Below are positions 1 through 8,204 of a DNA stretch of 64,000 nt, in pieces. The position numbers and the translations under genes were made by a program. A model generated the notes under the pieces. The model ran no database searches and was not told the origin of the DNA. It saw only the letters and a program-made list of their open reading frames with translations. The stretch is taken from contig NZ_FNSO01000004.1 in assembly GCF_900105945.1 (NCBI RefSeq), forward strand, positions 1,302,001-1,366,000. Reading direction: 5' to 3'. The stretch comes from Amycolatopsis tolypomycina. Its GTDB lineage: Bacteria; Actinomycetota; Actinomycetes; Mycobacteriales; Pseudonocardiaceae. Every line of letters begins with the position of its first letter. The stretch's first letter is position 1.

Positions 1-1374
1 GAAGACGACCTGCCGTCCCGGCGCCCACCGCGGCTCGAACGACGCGACCACCCGCGTGCCCGGCGCGGTCATCGCGTCGCGGTCGGCGACCGGGCCGGTG
101 ACCGGCCCCGCGACGACGTCCAGGCGCGCCAGCCGCGGCACCGAGCCACCGCCGTTCGGCCGCGACGCCAGCCGTGCCCGCACCACGACCGTGACGTCCG
201 AGCCGCGCCGCACCCGCAGCCGCCCGCCCAGCGTCGCCGAGGAACCGCCGCCGTGCGCGTCGACCGCCAGGTCCTGGACCAGGCCGCCGTGCGTCAGCCA
301 GATCCGCCCGGCCCGCAGGCCCTCCAGGACGCCTTCGAGGCTGCGCCGCGTGACGCCGACGTACGTGCGGCTGAACTCGCCCGGGTAGAAGTCCGCGTAC
401 GGCGCGGCCAGCTGCGGCGTGCCGGCATCGACCGGGTCGGGGAACTTGCCGTGCGTGTCGTACCAGTCGCCCGGCACGTCCGGGCGGACCAGCGTGTCGC
501 CGCGGTTGTAGTGCGAGTCGGAGTTCGTGGTGATCCACCACGGCTTGCCCTCGGCGAGCAGCGAGTCCCACAGCCCGCCGACCTTCGCCGTCGCCCAGTC
601 CCAGCCGCCGTGCGTCCGGTAGGCCTCGGCCGGGTAGCCCGGCCACGAGTTCGGGCCCGGGGTGTTGATGTAACCGCCGCGCGCGCCGCCGTTGCCGAGC
701 GGCTTCGGGAAGCCGTCCGCCTGGGCGCCGGGCGCGCCTTCCATGCCGATGACGATGCCCGGCGCGGCGTCGCGGTAGGCGCGCAGCTCGTGCGGGGCGA
801 CGCGGCCGTTGCGCAGCGGGTGGTTGATCAGCACGACCGGCGCGTGGATCCGCCGCGCGCGTTCGGAGTCGGAGAGCCAGCGCAACGCCCGCAGCGCGAG
901 GGCCTCGTTCGCCGGGCTCGACGCCTCCGAGTTCGTCAGCCGCCAGTCGAAGGCCCGCTCGAACTCGCGCAGCTTCGCCGCCTGCTGGTCCCCGGCCTGG
1001 AAGAACACCGTCGCGTGCTCGGCGCCCGGGACGTTCCACTCCAGGCCGTGCCACAGCAGCAGGTCCGGGTACTTCGCCCGGGCGGCGAGGAAGTCGGCTT
1101 CGGTGGGCTCGACCGACACCTTCTCGTGCTCGGCGTGGCCGTGGTCGGTGAAGACGATCCAGTCCGCGCCGTGCGCCCGGCCGCCGCGCGCGATGTCGTC
1201 GATCCGGTACATCGCGTCGTAGGAGTACTGGCTGTGCGTGTGGTGGTCGCCGACCAGCCACTGGTAGCGGCCGGGGGCGAAGCCGGCGAAGGTCTCGGGG
1301 GCGGGCAGCGGCAGGCCCGCGGCGGCGGCCGCGAGGCCGGCGCCCTTGAGGAAGCGGCGTCGATCGGTGGTCAC
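1..1374 (-). CDS. CehA/McbA-type PHP-domain metallohydrolase, Tat-exported (C-terminus off the window)
   Basis: The reading frame begins at a GTG (1374) and runs off the left edge, so about 458 residues are visible and the C-terminus is missing. The N-terminus MTTDRRRFLKGAGLAAAAAG is a clear twin-arginine signal (RRRFLK followed by an Ala-rich segment), so the enzyme is probably folded in the cytoplasm with metals and exported. The mature part opens with GDHHTHSQYSYDAM and then FTDHGH, the metal-binding HxH and DHGH motifs of the PHP superfamily; NHPLRNG and NSDSHY further on add likely ligands. This layout fits CehA/McbA family metal-dependent phosphoesterases. The substrate cannot be told from sequence. 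The gene is divergent from the small gene at 1433. Confidence 0.8.
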   Translation of the reverse strand, partial: MTTDRRRFLKGAGLAAAAAGLPLPAPETFAGFAPGRYQWLVGDHHTHSQYSYDAMYRIDDIARGGRAHGADWIVFTDHGHAEHEKVSVEPTEADFLAARAKYPDLLLWHGLEWNVPGAEHATVFFQAGDQQAAKLREFERAFDWRLTNSEASSPANEALALRALRWLSDSERARRIHAPVVLINHPLRNGRVAPHELRAYRDAAPGIVIGMEGAPGAQADGFPKPLGNGGARGGYINTPGPNSWPGYPAEAYRTHGGWDWATAKVGGLWDSLLAEGKPWWITTNSDSHYNRGDTLVRPDVPGDWYDTHGKFPDPVDAGTPQLAAPYADFYPGEFSRTYVGVTRRSLEGVLEGLRAGRIWLTHGGLVQDLAVDAHGGGSSATLGGRLRVRRGSDVTVVVRARLASRPNGGGSVPRLARLDVVAGPVTGPVADRDAMTAPGTRVVASFEPRWAPGRQVVF

Positions 1375-1432
1375 GGCGGGGGACGCTAAGCCGCCGGGGT
1401 GAACGGGCGGTGTCCCGGCGGCCAACTGTGCT

Positions 1433-1873
1433 GTGATCTTCGGTGTGGAGGAGAAACCCCTGGGCCGGGTGCTGCTGCCGGTGATCGCGCTGGCACTGGC
1501 CGCGGGCGTGGGGCTCGCGTTCTTCGTCGACGCGCTCGTCCGGCCGCCGGAGCTGCCGGTCGACACGAACCCGGCGCCGCTGGCGGGACACACGTTGTGC
1601 GCGGCGGTCGTCGTGACCTTTTTGTCCGAAGAGGACATGCGGGCCGCGCTGCCGTCCTTCCGCGACGACCCGAAGGCCCGGCGGGTGTTCGTCGACCCGC
1701 CGTCGGCGTCCCTGCTCGCCGTCCCGGGCACCGACCTGAAGGCGTGGGCGCAGGAGCTGCACGCCCGCTACCGGACCGCCGAGCGGGTGACGGTGATCGA
1801 CTCCGACACGACGGCGGCGCAGCTGAACCTCACTGCGCCGCCGCCGAAGTGCCCTCGTGAGGGCGAGTACTAG
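1433..1873 (+). CDS. Small membrane-anchored protein of unknown function
   Basis: A 146-residue protein starting at GTG 1433 (a second in-frame GTG at 1445 is equally possible and lies just before the GEEK-like basic start). One hydrophobic segment near residues 11-33 (VLLPVIALALAAGVGLAFFV) is followed by an extracytoplasmic domain of about 110 residues with a single Cys pair (LCAAVVV and PKCPRE). The pattern VTFLSEEDMRAAL followed by VIDSD loosely resembles the periplasmic domain of actinobacterial FtsX, but the protein lacks the other FtsX membrane helices, so this is only a resemblance. Its stop overlaps the stop of the convergent fadB gene (TAG on each strand within 1870-1873), leaving no room for a separate terminator. 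Confidence 0.6.
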   Translation: MIFGVEEKPLGRVLLPVIALALAAGVGLAFFVDALVRPPELPVDTNPAPLAGHTLCAAVVVTFLSEEDMRAALPSFRDDPKARRVFVDPPSASLLAVPGTDLKAWAQELHARYRTAERVTVIDSDTTAAQLNLTAPPPKCPREGEY

Positions 1874-3981
1874 CGCGCCGGGACCGAAGCCACACCCGGG
1901 GCGAGGAACGGCTTGCCGTTCACCCGCTCGGACACGCCGGAGCGGTCCAGGTACGGCGTGATGCCGCCGTTCCAGAACGGCCAGCCGGCGCCCAGGATCA
2001 GGCACAGGTCGATGTCCTGCGCCTCGGCGACCACGCCCTCGTCGAGCATGATCCGGATCTCCTCGGCGATCGCGGCCAGCGCCCGCTCGCGCACCTGCTC
2101 CGAAGTGGACGGCTGGTCGCCCTGCGTCCACAGCGCGACGACCTCGGGGTCGGCCGAGGCGTTGCCCTGGGCGTCCCAGATCCAGACGCCCTTCTTGCCC
2201 GCCTTGACGAACTTCGCGAGGTTTTCGGACACGGTGAACCGGTCCGGGAACGACTCGTGCAGCGTCTCGCCGACGTGCAGCGCGATGGCCGGGCCGACGA
2301 GCTGCATCAGCGTCAGCGGCGTCATCGGCAGGCCCAGCGGCTCGAGGGCCTTGTCGGCGACGTCGAACGGCGTGCCCTCGTCGACGGTGACCAGCACCTC
2401 GCCGAGGAAGCGCAGCAGGAGCCGGTTGACGACGAACGCCGACGCGTCCTTCACCAGCACGCTGGACTTCTTCAGCTGCTTGCCGACGGAGAACGCCGTC
2501 GCCAGCGAAGCGTCGTCGGTCTGCTCGCCGCGGACGATCTCCAGCAGCGGCAGCACGGCGACCGGGTTGAAGAAGTGGAAGCCGACGACCCGCTCGGGGT
2601 GCTGCAGCTTCGACGCCATCGCGGTGATCGACAGCGACGAGGTGTTCGTCGCCAGGATCGCCTCGGGCTTGACGTGCTGCTCCAGCTCGGCGAACACCTG
2701 CTGCTTGACGCCGAGCTCCTCGAAGACGGCTTCGATGACGAAGTCGGCGTCGGAGAACGCGGCCTTGTCGAGCGAGCCGGTCACCAGGGCCTTGAGCCGG
2801 TTGGCGGCGTCCGGGGACAGCCGCTTCTTGCCCAGGAGCTTGTCGATCTCGGCGTGGACATAGCCGACGCCCTTGTCGACGCGTTCCTGGTCGACGTCGG
2901 TGAGCACGACCGGCACCTTGAGGCGGCGCACGAACAGCAGCGCGAGCTGGCTGGCCATCAGGCCGGCGCCGACGATGCCGACCTTGTTCACCTTGCGCGC
3001 CAGGGACTTGTCCGGCGCGCCGGCCGGGCGCTTGGCACGCTTGTTGACCAGGTTGAACGAGTACAGCCCGGCGCGCAGGACGTCGGACATGAGCAGCTCG
3101 GCGAGGCCGTCGGTCTCGGCCGCGTAGCCGCGGTCCAGATCGTTTTCGCGGGCCAGTTCGAGCAGCTCGACGGCCTTGGTCGCGCCCGGCGAGGCGCCGT
3201 GCGTGCGGCCGTCCACAATGGACTTCGCGCGGGCGATGGCCGCGTCCCACGCGGAGCCGCGGTCGATCTCGCGGCGAGCCGGGGTGATCTCGCCGTTGAC
3301 CACCTTCGCGAGCCACAGCAGCGACTGCTCGAGGTAGTCGGCCGAGCCGAAGACCTGGTCGACGATGCCGAGCTCGGCCGCCTGCTTGACGGAGAGCATC
3401 TTGTTCTGTGCCAGGGCGTTCTCGATGATCACCGTGACGGCGGCGTCGGCGCCGATGAGGTTCGGCAGCAGCTGCGTGCCGCCCCAGCCCGGGAACAGGC
3501 CGAGGAAGACCTCGGGGAACGCGATGGCGGCGGTGTTCTCCGACAGCGTCCGGTAGTGGCAGGACAGCGCCAGTTCCAGGCCGCCGCCCATGACCGCGCC
3601 GTTGACGAACCCGAAGGTCGGGATCGAAGACTCGGTGAGGCGGCGGAACACGTCGTGCCCGGTCTGGGCGATCTCGCGCGCCAGCTGCGGGTCGCTGACG
3701 GCCTCGACGCCGGACAGGTCGGCACCGACGGCGAAGATGAACGGCTTGCCGGTGACGGCGATCGCGGCCGGCTCGGCGGCGAAGGCCTCGTCCAGCGCGG
3801 CGTTCAGCGACACCAGGCCCTGGGGGCCGAAGGTGTTCGGCCGGGTGTGGTCGTGGCCGTTGTCGAGCGTGATCAGCGCGACGGGCTTCTGGAGCCCGGG
3901 CACCTTGACCAGGCGGGTCTTCGCAACCGTGACGACCTCGTCCGGGAACGCGGCCTTCGCTGCTTCAGCGGTGAAAGTCAT
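1870..3981 (-). CDS. fadB: Fatty-acid oxidation multifunctional protein: enoyl-CoA hydratase / 3-hydroxyacyl-CoA dehydrogenase
   Basis: A 703-residue protein starting at ATG 3981 (MTFTAEAAKAAFPDEVV). The N-terminal third is a crotonase fold (GFVNGAVMGGGLELALSCHY, then FPEVFLGLFPGWGGTQLLP), which hydrates trans-2-enoyl-CoA. From about residue 325 comes a Rossmann domain (KVGIVGAGLMASQLALLF) and then the C-terminal 3-hydroxyacyl-CoA dehydrogenase domains (TNTSSLSI, VGFHFFNPV), which oxidise the 3-hydroxyacyl-CoA with NAD. The size and order match actinobacterial FadB such as M. tuberculosis Rv0860. The ATG shares one base with the fadA stop (TAATG), so the two subunits of the trifunctional beta-oxidation complex are translationally coupled. 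Confidence 0.93.
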   Translation of the reverse strand: MTFTAEAAKAAFPDEVVTVAKTRLVKVPGLQKPVALITLDNGHDHTRPNTFGPQGLVSLNAALDEAFAAEPAAIAVTGKPFIFAVGADLSGVEAVSDPQLAREIAQTGHDVFRRLTESSIPTFGFVNGAVMGGGLELALSCHYRTLSENTAAIAFPEVFLGLFPGWGGTQLLPNLIGADAAVTVIIENALAQNKMLSVKQAAELGIVDQVFGSADYLEQSLLWLAKVVNGEITPARREIDRGSAWDAAIARAKSIVDGRTHGASPGATKAVELLELARENDLDRGYAAETDGLAELLMSDVLRAGLYSFNLVNKRAKRPAGAPDKSLARKVNKVGIVGAGLMASQLALLFVRRLKVPVVLTDVDQERVDKGVGYVHAEIDKLLGKKRLSPDAANRLKALVTGSLDKAAFSDADFVIEAVFEELGVKQQVFAELEQHVKPEAILATNTSSLSITAMASKLQHPERVVGFHFFNPVAVLPLLEIVRGEQTDDASLATAFSVGKQLKKSSVLVKDASAFVVNRLLLRFLGEVLVTVDEGTPFDVADKALEPLGLPMTPLTLMQLVGPAIALHVGETLHESFPDRFTVSENLAKFVKAGKKGVWIWDAQGNASADPEVVALWTQGDQPSTSEQVRERALAAIAEEIRIMLDEGVVAEAQDIDLCLILGAGWPFWNGGITPYLDRSGVSERVNGKPFLAPGVASVPAR

Positions 3982-5213
3982 TACTTCGCCCCCTCGAACG
4001 CCGGGTTCTCCCAGATCACGGTGCCGCCCATGCCGATACCGATGCACATCGTGGTCATGCCGTACCGCACGTCGGGCCGCTCGGCGAACTGGCGGGCCAG
4101 CTGCGTCATGAGCCGGACACCGGACGAGGCGAGCGGGTGGCCGCACGCGATGGCGCCGCCCCACTGGTTGACGCGCGGGTCGTCGTCGGCGATGCCGAAG
4201 TGGTCGAGGAAGGCCAGCACCTGGACGGCGAAGGCCTCGTTGATCTCGAACAGGCCGATGTCGTCGATGGACAGGCCGGTGCGCTTGAACAGCTTCTCGG
4301 TGGCCGGCACCGGGCCGATGCCCATGACCTCCGGCTCGACGCCGGCGAAGGAGTAGCCGACCAGCCGCATGGCGACGGGCAGGCCCAGCTCGCGGGCGGT
4401 TTCCTCGTCGGCGAGGATCGACGCGGTCGCGCCGTCGTTGAGGCCCGCGGCGTTGCCCGCGGTGATCCGGCCGAACGGGCGGAACGGCGTCTTGAGGTTC
4501 GCCAGCTGCTCGACCGTGGTGCCCGGCCGCGGCGGCTCGTCCTCGGTGGCCAGGCCCCAGCCGAGCTCGGCGCTGCGGGTGGCGACCGGCACCAGCTCCG
4601 GGCCGATCTTGCCGGTCTTGACGGCTTCGGCGTACTTCTCCTGGCTGCGCGCGGCGTAGGTGTCGGTGCGCAGCTTGGTGATCGCGGGGAACCGGTCGTG
4701 CAGGTTCTCGGCGGTCTGGCCCATGACCAGCGCGGTGGGGTCGACGAGCTTGTCGGCGATGATCCGCGGGTTCGGGTCGACGCCCTCGCCCATCGGGTGG
4801 CGGCCCATGTGCTCGACGCCGCCGGCGATGGCGATGTCGTAGGCGCCGAAGCCGATGCCGGACGCGGCGGTGGTGACGGCCGTCATGGCGCCGGCGCACA
4901 TGCGGTCGATGGCGAAGCCGGGCACGGACTTGGGCAGCCCGGCCAGCAGCGCGGCGGTGCGGCCGATGGTCAGGCCCTGGTCACCGGTCTGGGTGGTGGC
5001 GGCGATGGCCACCTCGTCGACGCGCTCGGGCGGCAGTTCGGGGTGCCGCCGCAGCAGCTCGCGGATGGCGTTGACGACGAGGTCGTCGGCCCGGGTCCCG
5101 GCGTACATGCCCTTGTCGCCGGCCTTGCCGAAGGGGGTGCGGACCCCCTCGACGAAGGCGACGTTGCGCACGCCCCGCGCGTTCGGCGCGAGCGGCGTTG
5201 CTGGTGCGGCCAC
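3981..5213 (-). CDS. fadA: Acetyl-CoA C-acyltransferase (3-ketoacyl-CoA thiolase)
   Basis: A 410-residue thiolase beginning at GTG 5213, with TGGAG five bases ahead. It cleaves 3-ketoacyl-CoA to acetyl-CoA and a shortened acyl-CoA. The acylated nucleophile Cys lies in IDRMCAGAMTAV, the His in CGHPLASSGVRLM and the second Cys in TMCIGIGMGGTVIWE, so all three catalytic elements are present. Length and sequence style match the partner thiolase of the FadAB complex (Rv0859 type). It is the first gene of the fadA-fadB pair. A palindrome in its upstream region suggests control by a repressor that is not encoded next to it. Confidence 0.93.
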   Translation of the reverse strand: MAAPATPLAPNARGVRNVAFVEGVRTPFGKAGDKGMYAGTRADDLVVNAIRELLRRHPELPPERVDEVAIAATTQTGDQGLTIGRTAALLAGLPKSVPGFAIDRMCAGAMTAVTTAASGIGFGAYDIAIAGGVEHMGRHPMGEGVDPNPRIIADKLVDPTALVMGQTAENLHDRFPAITKLRTDTYAARSQEKYAEAVKTGKIGPELVPVATRSAELGWGLATEDEPPRPGTTVEQLANLKTPFRPFGRITAGNAAGLNDGATASILADEETARELGLPVAMRLVGYSFAGVEPEVMGIGPVPATEKLFKRTGLSIDDIGLFEINEAFAVQVLAFLDHFGIADDDPRVNQWGGAIACGHPLASSGVRLMTQLARQFAERPDVRYGMTTMCIGIGMGGTVIWENPAFEGAK

Positions 5214-5257
5214 GAATGCTCCAGAAAGTAGACGTTGTTGACCGCACGATAGCCCTT

Positions 5258-5273
5258 GTTACCCACCGGTAAC
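5258..5273. promoter_or_regulatory. Candidate operator upstream of fadAB
   Basis: The inverted repeat GTTACC-CACC-GGTAAC (16 bases) lies 45 bases upstream of the fadA GTG. On the minus strand it is followed after a few bases by TATCGT, a plausible -10 element, so a bound repressor would overlap the promoter. Fatty-acid oxidation genes in actinobacteria are commonly controlled by acyl-CoA-responsive TetR or GntR proteins. Which regulator binds here cannot be read from the window. Confidence 0.4.
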
Positions 5274-5298
5274 CAGTGGTGTGGCCCGGTCGAGTGGG

Positions 5299-5928
5299 CT
5301 ACGGCACACTCTTGGGCTCCAGCGTCCGTCCTTTCACGAGCCACGCGACGCCGAACGCCTCCACGGCGATCGCCTCCAGCCACAGGGCGGGGTGCAGGTC
5401 CGGCGTCAGGCCGAGGTACTTCGCCAGGGCGATCAGCACCAGGCAGGCCAGGATCACGGCCCCGCAGACGCGGTAGAGCGCGCCGAACCGTTCCGGCTGC
5501 TCGCCGTCGTGGGGGAACAGCCGCAGGCAGAAGCAGGCGAGGGAGAGGAAGAACACGGCCGCGAACGCGAGGTGCAGGACACCCGCGGTCCGGTCCCACG
5601 CCGTGACGTCGTGGTCGGGGGTCGTCGGGAACAGCGCGAGCCCGATCGCGCCGAGTCCGGCGACCGTGCTGACGATGTTGTCGATCGAGTCGTGGCCGTA
5701 GTAGGCGAGGAGGAACACTCCGGCGGCGCACATCGAGCCGACGAGGACGTCGCGGAGGTCGGTGTAGTAGTAGCTGCTGAGCGAGCCGGCGACGTCGCCG
5801 CCCTGGACGAGCTGCTTGCCGAGGATCAGCACGAACGGCAGCGCGAGGCCGATGAGGCCGATCGCGCGCCGCAGGAACAGGTACGAGTGGACGAGGGTGT
5901 GCTGCGGGGATCTGGTCGCCGTGGTCAT
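5299..5928 (-). CDS. Polytopic membrane protein, unknown function
   Basis: About 209 residues from ATG 5928, chosen because GGAGG sits seven bases upstream; an in-frame ATG at 5976 exists but has weaker support. Six hydrophobic stretches are visible, including LRRAIGLIGLALPFVLILG, VLVGSMCAAGVFLLAYYG, VSTVAGLGAIGLALFP, VLHLAFAAVFFLSLACF and VCGAVILACLVLIALAKY. The loop SSYYYTDLRDVLVGSM is reminiscent of DUF998-type membrane proteins seen in actinobacteria, but I do not assign a function. It stands alone between the fadAB promoter and the start-side end of the three-gene propeller operon. Confidence 0.7.
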   Translation of the reverse strand: MTTATRSPQHTLVHSYLFLRRAIGLIGLALPFVLILGKQLVQGGDVAGSLSSYYYTDLRDVLVGSMCAAGVFLLAYYGHDSIDNIVSTVAGLGAIGLALFPTTPDHDVTAWDRTAGVLHLAFAAVFFLSLACFCLRLFPHDGEQPERFGALYRVCGAVILACLVLIALAKYLGLTPDLHPALWLEAIAVEAFGVAWLVKGRTLEPKSVP

Positions 5929-5988
5929 GGCCGCCTCCGGGGGTTCACTCAGGTGGATCGGCGGCGAGGTGCCCACGGGTGAGGCTTG

Positions 5989-6957
5989 TTACCGCGCAGT
6001 TGTCCAAGTTCTCAGCTGATCGTTACGCAGTTCGGCGAAGGTGCCGTCGTTGTGGGCGATCGGCGTGAAGCCTTCGAGGAGCTCGATCCGGGCGCCTTCG
6101 GCCGGGTCCCAGACCTCGAGCCCGGCTTCGGCGGCCACGTAGAGCAGGCCGTCGTGGGCCCACATCCGCCCGGCCGGCCCGGCGAACATCCCGGTGCGGC
6201 GCCCGGTCGCGGCCTCGCGCAGGTCGACGCCGTCGGGGCCCTGGAGAGCGACGGTGTGCTCGTCCAGCCAGGCGATCGGGGTGTCCCAGACGTCGTCGCG
6301 GTCGGCGAGGTGGCGGCCGTGCTCGGGGGCGTGCCGGTCGCCCGCGAGCCACGCCGCGCAGTCGATCACCAACGGGATGCCCACCGGGTGCCAGGCCCAG
6401 CCGTCGGTGAGCAGCGCGCGGCCGGACGGGCTCGGGTGAAGTGCGCCCAGGAAGTAACCGAGGTAGTGCTCGGGGTTGTCTTCGCGGGTCGTGGTGCGTT
6501 CGGTGAGCAGCCGGCCCGTTGCCGACTCGAACACGTCGAGACGGTTCCAGTCGGTGGCGGCAACGAACTTCTCCTCGTCGAGGAAGGCGAAGGGGAAGCG
6601 GGTCCACTCGTTGTCGTTCCAGTCGCGGTCGAGGTGGCGGACGGTGACCCACTCGTCGAGGTCGACGACCGTGCCGTACTGCCCGTAGTCCGAGACGATC
6701 GCCGCGAACCGCCCGTCGGGCGAGGCGTGCAGGGCGGGGCCGCGCGGCCGGTCCGGCCCGTCGTTCCGCTCGACGTCTCGCTCTTCGGGCAGCACGACCG
6801 GCCCGATGAGCCACTGGTCGTCGTCGGTGATCCGCACGAAGCCCTCCGCGGTGAGCGCGAGCCAGCCCTCCGGGTAGGGCGCGAGGCACCGGTCGTTCAG
6901 CGGACGGACCGGACAGGCACGTGCCGACCACGTGCCGCCGCGGGGCGGGGTGCTCAT
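5989..6957 (-). CDS. Propeller-like protein, third paralogue of a coupled trio (lacks the Cys/His module)
   Basis: A 322-residue protein from ATG 6957. Its start overlaps the stop of the preceding paralogue (ATGA). It is collinear with the C-terminal ~320 residues of the two genes upstream, sharing GGTWSARACPVRPLND, ALTAEGFVRITDDDQW, AATDWNRLDVF, TGRRTGMFAGPAGRMW and FAELRNDQLRTWT. The recurrent short strands around W, D and G (YGTVVDLDEW, LEVWDPAEGARI) suggest a WD40/YVTN-like beta-propeller. The N-terminal Cys/His-rich module of the other two copies is absent; the alignment starts directly at GGTW. No enzyme motif, signal peptide or membrane segment is seen. Function unknown. Confidence 0.8.
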   Translation of the reverse strand: MSTPPRGGTWSARACPVRPLNDRCLAPYPEGWLALTAEGFVRITDDDQWLIGPVVLPEERDVERNDGPDRPRGPALHASPDGRFAAIVSDYGQYGTVVDLDEWVTVRHLDRDWNDNEWTRFPFAFLDEEKFVAATDWNRLDVFESATGRLLTERTTTREDNPEHYLGYFLGALHPSPSGRALLTDGWAWHPVGIPLVIDCAAWLAGDRHAPEHGRHLADRDDVWDTPIAWLDEHTVALQGPDGVDLREAATGRRTGMFAGPAGRMWAHDGLLYVAAEAGLEVWDPAEGARIELLEGFTPIAHNDGTFAELRNDQLRTWTTAR

Positions 6958-8204
6958 GCTTCCGCTGTCCAGGTCCGGAGCTGGTCGTCGCGCAGCTCGG
7001 CGAAGGTGCCTTCGCAGTGGGCGGTCGGGCGGAACCCGGCAGCGAACCCGATCCGGGCGCCTTCGGCCGGGTCCCAGACCTCGAGCCCGGCTTCGGCGGC
7101 GACGTACAGCAGGCCACCGTGTCCCCACATGCGTCCGGCCGGCCCGGCGAGCATCCCGGTGCGGCGCCCGGTCTGCGCGTCGTAGAGCTCGACGCCGTCG
7201 AGCATCCGCTGCCAGGAAGCGCCCATGCGCTGGATGGCGATCGTGGTGTCGTCCAGCCAGGCGATCGGGGTGTCCCAGTCGCTGCTGCGACCGGGGGTGA
7301 GGTGCCGGCCCGTCTCGGCCGCGTGGACGTCGCCGGCGAGCCACGCCGCCACGTCCACGACCAGCGGGGAACCCACGGGCATCCAGACCCAGCCGTCCAC
7401 GACCAGCGATCGTTCGGACGGGCTCACCTGGAGCGCGCCCTGGAAGTAGTCGAGGTAGTGCTCGGGTTCCGGCGCACCCTCCTGCGGTGCCGCGGTTTCC
7501 CGGTCGGTCAGCAGCTCGCCGCCGGGGAGGGCGAACACGTCGAGGCGGTTCCAGTCGGTGCCCGCGACCACCTTGGCCGTTTCGCCTTCGCCGAGGAAGG
7601 CCAGCGGGTACCGGGTGAGCTCGTTGTCGTTCCAGTCCCGGTCGAGGTGGAGCACGGTCGACCACTCGTCGAGGTCGACGACGGTGGCGAACTGGCCGTA
7701 GTCGGAGACCACGGCGGCGAACCGGCCGTCGCGGGAGGTGTGCAGGCTGCGGCGGGGGCGGTCGGGGAAGTCGCGCATGTCCACGGGGTTCTCTTCGGGC
7801 AGCTCGACCGGCCCGACGAGCCACTGGTCGTCGTCGGTGATCCGCACGAAGCCCTCCGCGGTGAGGGCGAGCCAGTGCCCGGGCATGGGCGCCAGGCAGC
7901 CGTCGTTCAGCGGCCGCACCGGGCAGGGGCGTGCCGACCACGTGCCGCCGAGTTCCCGGTCTCGCAGGAGGACCTCGGTCTCGCCGTGCCAGCCCGAGGG
8001 GAAGCTCCGCTGGTCGGCCCGGTCGGCGCAGCTTGCGCAGACGTCGACCAGGTCGGCCGGGGTGCACTCGCCGCAGACGAGGTCGTAGCGGGTGCCCACG
8101 CCGGTGAGGTGGCGGGTGGACGAGGGAGGTTCTTCGACAGCCAGGTGCGGACAGAGGCGCAAGCTGCCGATCGAGCCCGGGTGGCCGCAGGGGAGGGTGG
8201 TCAT
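6954..8204 (-). CDS. Cys/His-module plus propeller-like protein, second paralogue
   Basis: A 416-residue protein from ATG 8204; the ATG overlaps the stop of the gene before it (ATGA) and its own TGA overlaps the next start. The first ~75 residues hold a regular set of metal-ligand candidates: CGHPGSIGSLRLCPHL, then YDLVCGEC and VDVCASC, consistent with a zinc-ribbon-like fold. The rest is the propeller-like domain shared with its neighbours (GGTWSARPCPVRPLND to LRDDQLRTWT). It is closest to the downstream copy: both carry the identical segment ALTAEGFVRITDDDQWL, which points to a recent duplication. No known family is recognised. Confidence 0.8.
   Translation of the reverse strand: MTTLPCGHPGSIGSLRLCPHLAVEEPPSSTRHLTGVGTRYDLVCGECTPADLVDVCASCADRADQRSFPSGWHGETEVLLRDRELGGTWSARPCPVRPLNDGCLAPMPGHWLALTAEGFVRITDDDQWLVGPVELPEENPVDMRDFPDRPRRSLHTSRDGRFAAVVSDYGQFATVVDLDEWSTVLHLDRDWNDNELTRYPLAFLGEGETAKVVAGTDWNRLDVFALPGGELLTDRETAAPQEGAPEPEHYLDYFQGALQVSPSERSLVVDGWVWMPVGSPLVVDVAAWLAGDVHAAETGRHLTPGRSSDWDTPIAWLDDTTIAIQRMGASWQRMLDGVELYDAQTGRRTGMLAGPAGRMWGHGGLLYVAAEAGLEVWDPAEGARIGFAAGFRPTAHCEGTFAELRDDQLRTWTAEA

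Noticed and set aside
2257..4356. 699-codon plus-strand frame over fadB and fadA
   Set aside because: Composition is that of an antisense frame (runs of R, G, A, V, D) with no motifs, whereas the minus strand encodes complete fadB and fadA proteins.
3981..4899. Extension of fadB to 1009 residues
   Set aside because: The added N-terminal part is Arg/His-rich out-of-frame sequence inside fadA; ATG 3981 with the TAATG overlap begins at the true hydratase domain.
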